DNA of 17,013 nt from JBCDCU01 sp039180865 (GTDB taxonomy: Bacteria; Pseudomonadota; Alphaproteobacteria; Rhizobiales; JACESI01), in contig JBCDCZ010000072.1 of assembly GCA_039180865.1 (NCBI GenBank), forward strand, positions 1 to 17,013. Direction: 5' to 3'. Made by a program: the position numbers and the translations under genes. The notes below the pieces were generated by a model that was given only the letters and a program-made list of their open reading frames with translations, did no database searches and had not been told where the DNA came from. Position 1 is the stretch's first letter. Every line of letters begins with the position of its first letter. Of this stretch, positions 7,578 to 13,496 are shown one piece after another.

Positions 7578-8630
7578 ATGCGCTGGTCGCGTATGGTGAC
7601 GCTCATCGGTGCCCACGCTGAAGGGGAAGTCGGCAGGGTCATCACCGGCGGCGTTCTCGACGTTCAAGGGCTCACCATGCTTGAAAAACTGAAAACGCTT
7701 CAGGCTGACGACACGCTCCGCCGCTTCGTCAATCAGGAGCCTCGCGGCTGCGCACAGATGACAACCAATCTGCTGTTGCCGCCGTGTAATCCGAACGCCG
7801 ATGCGGCCTTTATCCCGATGCAGGCCGATGGGTCTCACGCAATGTCGGGCTCGAATGCGATGTGTGTCGCGACGGTCCTTCTGGAAACCGGCATTTTGCC
7901 GTTGGAAGAACCGGAAACCACGGTTGTCCTCGATACCGCCGCCGGTCTTGTGAAAGCGGTCGCAACCTGTCGGGACGGCAAAGTCGAACGGGTCGCGCTC
8001 GATTTCTTCCCTGCCTATGCGGACCATCTCGATATACCTATAGAAGTGGAGGGGATCGGAACGCTCACCGTCGACATTGCCTTTGGCGGTGTCTTTTATG
8101 TGCTCCCGCCTGTTGACCAACTCGGATTTCGGATCGGGCCTGACGTCGCTCAGGACATGGTCGCGCTTGGAAACAGAATCAAAAACGCGGCACGGGAACA
8201 GATCGCGGTCGAACACCCCGAAATTCCTGAGTTTAACTCCATCGACTTTGTCATGTTCACTGACCGGGAAGACGGATCGGATCATGTCTTACGCAACGCG
8301 ACGGTGATGCCGCCCGGCAGGATCGACCGCTCCCCCTGCGGCACGGGATCGGCGGCACGCCTCGCAGCGCTGCACGCGCGCGGACAGGCCAAACCGGGCA
8401 CGACATTCGACATGCGTTCAACGATCAATTCACGGTTTGAGGCGACCATTGTTTCGGAAACAACTACCGGGCCTAAGCCGGCGATCGTACCGCGCATATC
8501 CGGCCGGGCCTGGATCTATGCAATGATGCAGCTCGGTGTCGATCCATCCGACCCCTACCCGCGCGGCTATACGCTCGCCGATACCTGGGGTACCGGAATT
8601 GACCATGTAATACCCGGGATCGAAAGGTAA
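7578..8630 (+). CDS. Proline racemase superfamily enzyme (hydroxyproline 2-epimerase or 3-hydroxyproline dehydratase type)
   Basis: This 350-residue protein has family length. It opens with the typical WxRxVxLIxAHAEGEVGRV region and contains DRSPCGTGSAARLA with Cys254, the second catalytic residue of the family. The first catalytic position, normally Cys in MCGHN-like motifs (Cys88 in the classical racemase), is Ser90 here within MSGSNAMC, and the His of that motif is also Ser. A Ser/Cys pair argues against a standard proline racemase. It leaves 4-hydroxyproline 2-epimerase, trans-3-hydroxy-L-proline dehydratase or a related activity open. The ATG at 7578 follows GAGGAG by six bases. It is 119 bases after the binding protein, with tandem hairpins between them, and probably belongs to the same transcription unit under the GlxA-type regulator. 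Confidence 0.88.
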   Translation: MRWSRMVTLIGAHAEGEVGRVITGGVLDVQGLTMLEKLKTLQADDTLRRFVNQEPRGCAQMTTNLLLPPCNPNADAAFIPMQADGSHAMSGSNAMCVATVLLETGILPLEEPETTVVLDTAAGLVKAVATCRDGKVERVALDFFPAYADHLDIPIEVEGIGTLTVDIAFGGVFYVLPPVDQLGFRIGPDVAQDMVALGNRIKNAAREQIAVEHPEIPEFNSIDFVMFTDREDGSDHVLRNATVMPPGRIDRSPCGTGSAARLAALHARGQAKPGTTFDMRSTINSRFEATIVSETTTGPKPAIVPRISGRAWIYAMMQLGVDPSDPYPRGYTLADTWGTGIDHVIPGIER

Positions 8631-8637
8631 CGGACAC

Positions 8638-8691
8638 CGTCTTCGCTTCACGGCCTATGGTGCGTTGAGTGATCCACTCACGATGAAGACG
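8638..8691. terminator. Candidate bidirectional terminator between convergent genes
   Basis: An outer stem, CGTCTTC (8638-8644) with GAAGACG (8685-8691), encloses an inner hairpin, TGAGTG (8666-8671) with CACTCA (8675-8680), around an ATC loop. It sits between the 3' ends of the epimerase-family gene and the convergent IclR gene, where a shared terminator would be expected. No strong T-run flanks it on either strand, so the mechanism is uncertain. Confidence 0.45.
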
Positions 8692-8766
8692 ATCTGAGAC
8701 AGGTGCTGCGGACACGCTGCTTCAGTCGTGGACCGCGTAATACCCTGTCCCCCCAACCAAAGCAGA

Positions 8767-9564
8767 TCAAATCGATGCGATTTCCGTCTCGCTCTCAATC
8801 GACCATTGGCGGTGAAAAGCGTCCATCGCCTGCAAGGTGGTCAAGGTCGCGCTGCTCTTTCCCGTAAAAAGCGAGCCGTCGGTAGAGACCAGCGTAATGG
8901 CACCTGCCAAAGACTGATCGTGGTTTTTGATCGGCAGGGCAATTGCACAAAGCCCTGGAATGTATTGCCCCTTTGCAAGAGCATATCCGTCCCGCTCCAC
9001 CTCGCGTTTGAGTTTCGTAATTTCTGCTGCGCCGGGATCTCCGGAAATGTGCTGCCGGTCTACGACCGGAGCGGTCGATGCTTCCGACATATACGCAAGG
9101 TAGACCAGGCCGGAGGCTGAGCGCAAAAGCGGCAGAATGGTGCCGACAGCAACGGGTGAAATCACCGGCGGGCCGCCATGGGCGCTGCGGATCACGACAG
9201 GTCCGGCTTCCGACCAGACAGACAAATGTCCGGAGGTTTTCAGAGTATCGCACAGTGAGGTCAGGACCTCGAAACCGAGCTCAATAACATCCTGCTGCGC
9301 AATCGCCGAAAGTCCCATCCTGAGAGCAAGCGGGCCAAGCCCGTAGCAGCCTGTGTCCTTGTGCTGAACGGTCAGGCCGATCTCACAGAGGCTCGTGAGG
9401 TACCGGTGTGCCTTCGCGGACGGCATATCGGATCTGCGCGCAATATCGGTGAGGGTCGCAGGTTGGCCGATCGCGACCAACGCATCCAGAAGGAGCCCGC
9501 CGATCTCTATGGATTGCACGCCACTTCTTCGGGAGCGGCCGTTTGGCTCAGATGTATCCGTCAT
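8767..9564 (-). CDS. IclR-family transcriptional regulator, probably of the gentisate operon
   Basis: This 265-residue protein has the IclR layout. A winged helix-turn-helix at about residues 17-75 includes ATLTDIARRSDMPSAKAHRYLTSL-like recognition helices, in a stretch kept short here to its first half (ATLTDIARRSD). A C-terminal effector-binding domain covers about 85-255. IclR proteins commonly control aromatic-acid catabolism (PcaR, PobR and related proteins), with the pathway substrate as effector. The ATG at 9564 has GGAG (9570-9573) five bases upstream. It is divergent from the gentisate dioxygenase operon, 115 bases away, with a strong palindrome between them. Gentisate or its precursor is the inferred effector. 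The gene converges on the epimerase-family gene. Confidence 0.9.
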   Translation of the reverse strand: MTDTSEPNGRSRRSGVQSIEIGGLLLDALVAIGQPATLTDIARRSDMPSAKAHRYLTSLCEIGLTVQHKDTGCYGLGPLALRMGLSAIAQQDVIELGFEVLTSLCDTLKTSGHLSVWSEAGPVVIRSAHGGPPVISPVAVGTILPLLRSASGLVYLAYMSEASTAPVVDRQHISGDPGAAEITKLKREVERDGYALAKGQYIPGLCAIALPIKNHDQSLAGAITLVSTDGSLFTGKSSATLTTLQAMDAFHRQWSIESETEIASI

Positions 9565-9629
9565 TCAAGCTCCATTTTCCTGCCCTTATCAGGCCAACAC
9601 ATTTCTTGTCCACAGCCTCTTGTAATATC

Positions 9630-9660
9630 ATTATGCGTAAGTTATTACGCAATGCATAAT
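9630..9660. promoter_or_regulatory. Nested palindromic operator between IclR gene and gentisate operon
   Basis: TGCGTAA (9634-9640) and TTACGCA (9645-9651) are perfect arms around GTTA. An overlapping wider pair, ATTATGC (9630-9636) and GCATAAT (9654-9660), is also perfect. The block ends 19 bases before the dioxygenase start codon. AT-rich palindromes in a divergent promoter beside an IclR gene are what this family usually binds, so this is the best candidate for its operator. Binding is inferred. Confidence 0.6.
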
Positions 9661-9679
9661 CTATTGAAGGAGAGGAATC

Positions 9680-10717
9680 GTGTCTGCGACCGCTGAAAAA
9701 CGCGCGGAAGATGTATTTCGCCAAGCTCTAGCGGCGTCGTCGGTCTCACCGCTTTGGGACGTGATGGCGAACCTGGTGACGGAAACCCCGCAACCTTCCG
9801 CTGTTCCGTTTGCCTGGAAGTATTCGGATCTAAAGCCACAACTTATGGAAGCCGGTCGGTTGATCACCGCCGAACAGGCCGAGCGGCGGGTCCTGATCCT
9901 GGAAAATCCCGGCACGCAGGGAAGCCACACGGTCACCGATGCGCTTTATGCCGGTTTGCAACTTGTTCTTCCGGGCGAGACGGCTCCGGTCCACCGCCAC
10001 ACCCAGTCGGCTTTGCGCTTTGTTCTGGAATCGGAGGAAGCCTGGACATCCGTCGATGGCGAGCCTGTAAATATGGCACCTTTCGACCTCATTCTGACGC
10101 CCTCCTGGCGCTGGCACGAACATGGCGGGGCTTCAGCTCCGACCATCTGGCTCGACGGTCTCGACATTCCAATCGTTCAACGCTTTGCGGCTGGATTTGC
10201 TGAACGGGACGGAAATGTTCCCGCCACGAATGATGCCGTCTCCGGACGGACCCGTGCAGCTTACGGGGCTAATCTGAAACCCGTCACGGGCAGTAGCGAA
10301 GCGACCGATACGCCGCTCTTTCATTTTCCCCATGCGGTCTGGTCGAAATCACTCGCCGACTACTCAAACAAGGTTCCCGTTGATCCGCATCGTGGCTGGT
10401 CCCTTGAGTTCACAAATCCGGTAAATGGCGGATCGATCATGCGGACGATCTCGGCCTTCGCAACCCTGATCCCGCCGGGGATGACCACAAAGCCTCGCAG
10501 GCAATCGGCTGGTGCTGTCTTTGCGGGCGTTTCCGGAACCGGATCGCTGGTCGTTGACGGCAAGTCCTTCGACGTTGGGCCGAAGGATGTGGTCGCCGTC
10601 CCGTCCTGGAGTGCGCTGCAGATCCACAATGATGGCTCCGATCCCCTCACCCTTTTTTCCTATTCGGATCAAGCCTGTCATGAAAAACTCGGGTTCTGGA
10701 AGGAAAGCCTCTCATGA
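9680..10717 (+). CDS. Gentisate 1,2-dioxygenase
   Basis: This 345-residue bicupin opens the gentisate ring with O2 to give maleylpyruvate, using Fe(II) in the cytoplasm. The N-terminal cupin carries the family signature APVHRHTQSALRF, with metal ligands His105 and His107, and the third ligand His146 in SWRWHEHGG. The substrate-side motif WLDGLDIP follows. These positions match the known ligands of characterised gentisate dioxygenases almost exactly. The C-terminal cupin (about 245-335) has lost the histidines (TKPRRQSAGAVF) and is probably structural. The start is GTG at 9680, with AAGGAG seven bases upstream. The stop overlaps the next gene as ATGA. It is the first gene of a three-gene operon under the IclR-type regulator. 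Confidence 0.94.
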   Translation: MSATAEKRAEDVFRQALAASSVSPLWDVMANLVTETPQPSAVPFAWKYSDLKPQLMEAGRLITAEQAERRVLILENPGTQGSHTVTDALYAGLQLVLPGETAPVHRHTQSALRFVLESEEAWTSVDGEPVNMAPFDLILTPSWRWHEHGGASAPTIWLDGLDIPIVQRFAAGFAERDGNVPATNDAVSGRTRAAYGANLKPVTGSSEATDTPLFHFPHAVWSKSLADYSNKVPVDPHRGWSLEFTNPVNGGSIMRTISAFATLIPPGMTTKPRRQSAGAVFAGVSGTGSLVVDGKSFDVGPKDVVAVPSWSALQIHNDGSDPLTLFSYSDQACHEKLGFWKESLS

Positions 10718-11424
10718 CAACCAATCTTTTCCAGCCGGATGCGCCTTCGGTCCTGCAGACGGCCGATGGGCGCGGCTTTCCAGTCGCGCGGGTGTTTTGT
10801 GTCGGCCGCAATTATGAAGCCCATGCCCGCGAGATGGGAAAAGACCCCGAGCGCGATCCGCCCTTTTACTTCACAAAATGGCCGGAAACCGTGCGCAATG
10901 CAGACCAAATCGACGGACTGGAAATCCCCTACCCGTCCGAAACGGAAAACTATCACCACGAAGCAGAACTCGTCGCCGCAATCGGGAAGCCCGGCTTTCG
11001 GATTTCAAAGGACGACGCGCTTGATCACGTTTGCGGCTATGCCGTTGGGCTCGATATGACACGTCGGGACCTGCAACTCGAGGCACGCGAAAAAGGCCGA
11101 CCGTGGGACCTTGGCAAGAACGTTTCAGATAGCTGCCCAACCGGCCGGCTGCATCTTTTTCAGGAAGGGGCATCACCGCCAATCGGTCGCATCAGCCTCA
11201 GTGTGAACGGCGAGATCCGCCAGGATGCAAGCACGGCCGATCTTATCTGGTCCGTGAGCGAGATCGTCTCTCACCTCTCAAACTATTATGCCCTTCGGCG
11301 TGGCGATCTGATTTACACCGGCACGCCCGCAGGTGTCGGCCCTGTCGATGCCGGTGACGTTATCGAATGCGCGATAGAGGGGCTTTCTCCCCTCACGGTG
11401 CGCATCGGCCCGGCCCACACCTGA
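10714..11424 (+). CDS. Fumarylpyruvate hydrolase (FAH family)
   Basis: This 236-residue protein of the fumarylacetoacetate hydrolase superfamily begins its catalytic domain with VGRNYEAHAREMG, the form typical of fumarylpyruvate hydrolases such as NagK. The divalent-metal ligands are visible as Glu83 and Glu85 (HHEAELVAAIG) and Asp114 (VGLDMTRRDLQ). The GDLIYTGTPAGVGPV loop is near residues 199-213. It cleaves fumarylpyruvate to fumarate and pyruvate, the last step of the glutathione-dependent gentisate route. It overlaps the dioxygenase gene by four bases (translational coupling) and precedes the isomerase by 13 bases. Other FAH-family hydrolases look alike; the operon makes fumarylpyruvate the most likely substrate. 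Confidence 0.92.
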   Translation: MTTNLFQPDAPSVLQTADGRGFPVARVFCVGRNYEAHAREMGKDPERDPPFYFTKWPETVRNADQIDGLEIPYPSETENYHHEAELVAAIGKPGFRISKDDALDHVCGYAVGLDMTRRDLQLEAREKGRPWDLGKNVSDSCPTGRLHLFQEGASPPIGRISLSVNGEIRQDASTADLIWSVSEIVSHLSNYYALRRGDLIYTGTPAGVGPVDAGDVIECAIEGLSPLTVRIGPAHT

Positions 11425-11437
11425 CGCGAGCGCTCAA

Positions 11438-12088
11438 ATGTCCCTTAAGATCGAAGCGGCCACTCTTTACGACTTTCCCTTTTCCTCATCGTCTTTTCGC
11501 TTGCGGATCGCGATGAACATCAAAGGCGTCGCACCCGCGCGGACCGAGCCCGTGAACTTGCGCACCGGCGATCATTTAACGCCCGACTATCTGCGCGTTG
11601 TCGGCGCGCCGGTCGTGCCTGCCGTCGATTTCGGTGAGGCGGCCTTTACCCAATCGATTGCAATCATCGAATGGCTCGACACGGTCTATCCCGGCCCGCG
11701 CCTGATACCCGAAGACCCGAAGGATGCGCTCATCGTGCGCAGCATGGCGCTTGCGATCGCCTGCGACATTCATCCGCTCAACGTACCGCGTGTATTAAAG
11801 CGTCTCACGCGAGAGATGGGACTGTCGGATGAGGTGCGCCAGGACTGGTACAGCCATTGGGTCCGCGAGGGTTTGCGCGTTCTGGAACACCAGCTCGAAG
11901 CCCAGGCGCACCGCGGCGATTTCTGCCTCGGAAGCGCACCGACGCTTGCCGACATCTGCCTCGTCCCGCAGGTGCTCAACGCCCGTCGCTTCAACGTAGA
12001 AACGGAAGACTTCAAACGCATCGGTGACATTTACGACCGCTGCATGAGCGAAGACACCTTTTCCAAGGCTGCACCGAAGCCAGACTAG
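11438..12088 (+). CDS. Maleylpyruvate isomerase, zeta-class glutathione S-transferase type
   Basis: This 216-residue protein has an N-terminal thioredoxin-like GST domain (about 5-85) and an all-helical C-terminal domain. Zeta-class marks are clear: the SSxSFRLRIA motif at residues 16-25, FTQSIAIIEWLD near 71-82, and CDIHPLN near 110 followed by PRVLKRL. It would isomerise maleylpyruvate to fumarylpyruvate using glutathione, linking the two upstream enzymes. One oddity is that the SSC motif cysteine is Ser (Ser18) and the conserved aromatic next to it is Phe rather than Trp. Ser rather than Cys is generally thought to position glutathione in this class, so activity is still expected. The start has no strong ribosome site. 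Maleylacetoacetate isomerase is the alternative name. Confidence 0.88.
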   Translation: MSLKIEAATLYDFPFSSSSFRLRIAMNIKGVAPARTEPVNLRTGDHLTPDYLRVVGAPVVPAVDFGEAAFTQSIAIIEWLDTVYPGPRLIPEDPKDALIVRSMALAIACDIHPLNVPRVLKRLTREMGLSDEVRQDWYSHWVREGLRVLEHQLEAQAHRGDFCLGSAPTLADICLVPQVLNARRFNVETEDFKRIGDIYDRCMSEDTFSKAAPKPD

Positions 12089-12111
12089 AGAGAAAGATCG
12101 GGGAGGATCAC

Positions 12112-12222
12112 ATGACGACACAAATCACGCGCCGTAGCGCACTCGCTATGATCACGGCCACATCAGCGATGCGAATGAAACACTGCATCGACTTGGCCCG
12201 AAGCTCTTGTCTCTCCTCATGA
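12112..12222 (+). pseudogene. 5' remnant of a Tat-signal (exported) protein gene
   Basis: An excellent GGAGGA ribosome site (12102-12107) precedes ATG 12112, only 23 bases after the isomerase stop. The product begins MTTQITRRSALAMITATSA, a typical twin-arginine export signal start of the kind found on solute-binding proteins. After about residue 18 the sequence loses signal-peptide character. The frame then ends at a TGA (12220-12222) while overlapping a different frame that encodes TetR-like sequence. I read this as the surviving start of a former fourth operon gene, perhaps a binding protein for the pathway's substrate, cut by a deletion. Confidence 0.65.
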
Positions 12223-12536
12223 GCCCGCGTGCGGTTGCGCTCAATCGAGCTGCGGCCGCCGATCCGACGGGTGAACGCGGGATCGCCCTTTCCGGGAAAG
12301 GAGGCGATACGATTGCCCCGCTTATTGCAAATGTCCTGAAAAATGCCCGCGATCAGGGCCACATCGCCCTCGAAGACGTGGGCGAAGTCACCGCGGTCAA
12401 TCTCGGCTTGCTGATTGGCGACCTTCAAATCCGTGGTATTATCGGGCGGATTTCTGAACCGGCCCCAGATTGGATCGAAGACCGGTCAAGCACCGCTGTG
12501 TCTCATCTGCTCGCCCTATTTGGCAAGCGCAAGTGA
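12168..12536 (+). pseudogene. C-terminal remnant of a TetR-family regulator
   Basis: From about 12168 the zero-phase frame encodes roughly 122 residues. They read like the ligand-binding half of an AefR-like TetR regulator: ETLHRLGPKLLSLLMSPRAV, then VALNRAAAAD, then a long helical region ending VSHLLALFGKRK. No helix-turn-helix half is present, because an in-frame stop lies at 12135-12137 just upstream of the join. It has no good start: the ATG at 12219 and the TTG at 12207 both lie inside a conserved-looking helix and lack ribosome sites. It is the downstream side of a deletion junction near 12150-12175 and is probably not functional. Confidence 0.6.
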
Positions 12537-12570
12537 GCGATCATCCCCTACCCAATCACCCTTCTCTCCC

Positions 12571-12598
12571 TTGCACCATTCGTTCCCGTTGCTAGTCT
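12571..12598 (+). promoter_or_regulatory. Candidate promoter giving a leaderless transcript
   Basis: TTGCAC (12571-12576) and TAGTCT (12593-12598) are separated by 16 bases and resemble housekeeping -35 and -10 boxes. Transcription starting seven bases past the -10 would begin at the A of the ATG at 12605. No Shine-Dalgarno sequence is present between the -10 and that ATG, which fits a leaderless mRNA. This is prediction by eye. Confidence 0.4.
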
Positions 12599-12604
12599 TT
12601 TCCA

Positions 12605-13417
12605 ATGGCTGAGGACTATCACTTTCCGGAACTCGCTCCCCTAATTGAGGAGGCTTACGGGGGCTTTGGCAACTACACGCCGCAGATCCCGCTCCATGTC
12701 TGTTCATGCGAGATGTGCCTGCCGGTCGATTTTCAGCGCGAAAAGTTCGGCGTTCCCGTCCGTGATCTTGATATCGGCCTTCTTCAATCATGGGAGGAAT
12801 CCGCGGCCTCAAGCGAGAAAGTCGCGCGCGATCAGGGCCAGCCCGCGACAGAATCCTGGATGCATGAAATGAAGGCGTTTCTGCCACGCATTTTTGAAGC
12901 ACTAGCGCGAGGCCACTCCCCTTCCAATCTCGGTATCGAGAACGCTTTTCAAACCGTGGCTCTTGCCGACTGGCCTTCCTGGCCGGAAACGGAACGCGCC
13001 GCGCTCATCCGCTTTGCGGAAGCGTACTTTCTCGCGCGCCTGTCGCGCGTTGAAGTGTCGTTCGCACCAATCGGTCATGTCCTCAGTCTCGACACAGAAG
13101 GTGCCGATGTCGCCGTTGCAATCATCATCTTGGGGCTTGATCCGGAAAGAGTGATCGCGCTTTGGGAAAAGGCACCAGATCCGATGGCCGCAATCCATCT
13201 TGCAGAAGCCCGCCGCTCTTTAGAATATGACCACGACGAAATGGGATATCTCTTCAGATCAGTCTGGCTTGATGACAAAACGGCGCTCGCTAGTCTCGGG
13301 GGTTTCTTAAGCTCGCCGGAGGCCGATAAGCGCCTTGAAGCGGCTTTCTTCTCACTGGAAGGCGATGATCACGACGTGAAAGCGCAGCGGGAAATCCTGA
13401 GCCGCGCGATTGGTTGA
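12605..13417 (+). CDS. Uncharacterised CxxC-containing protein
   Basis: I do not recognise a named domain in this 270-residue soluble protein. The N-terminal part has a cysteine cluster, HVCSCEMCLPVDF, at about residues 31-43 (C-x-C-x-x-C), preceded by YGGFGNYTPQIPL and followed by VPVRDLDIGLLQSWEESA. The middle contains a conserved-looking MKAFLPRIFEALARG segment, and the remainder is rich in acidic helices. From memory, similar proteins with a CxxC cluster, a short VRD(I/L) motif and an FLPR motif occur as hypothetical proteins in several Proteobacteria. The cysteines could bind zinc, but His/Cys partners elsewhere are not obvious. There is no ribosome site before ATG 12605. It converges on the patatin-like gene. 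Confidence 0.8.
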   Translation: MAEDYHFPELAPLIEEAYGGFGNYTPQIPLHVCSCEMCLPVDFQREKFGVPVRDLDIGLLQSWEESAASSEKVARDQGQPATESWMHEMKAFLPRIFEALARGHSPSNLGIENAFQTVALADWPSWPETERAALIRFAEAYFLARLSRVEVSFAPIGHVLSLDTEGADVAVAIIILGLDPERVIALWEKAPDPMAAIHLAEARRSLEYDHDEMGYLFRSVWLDDKTALASLGGFLSSPEADKRLEAAFFSLEGDDHDVKAQREILSRAIG

Positions 13418-13496
13418 AAGTTCAGCGCACTCTGAAGATAACAGATGAGCGGATAATCACGGGCCCGTAAGCTTTTCACGCCAGGCTTCAAGATCA

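Noticed and set aside
8728..9120. 130-codon plus-strand frame opposite the IclR gene
   Set aside because: It is antisense to a clear IclR regulator with domain-level support, so it is a shadow frame.
9680..10717. 1-hydroxy-2-naphthoate or salicylate dioxygenase instead of gentisate dioxygenase
   Set aside because: These are related bicupins, but the downstream fumarylpyruvate hydrolase and maleylpyruvate isomerase genes fit gentisate as substrate best.
13459..13468. Ten-base perfect palindrome ACGGGCCCGT between the convergent CxxC and patatin-like genes
   Set aside because: It has no loop to form a hairpin and no T-run, and a GC-rich ten-base palindrome can arise by chance; position alone is not enough.
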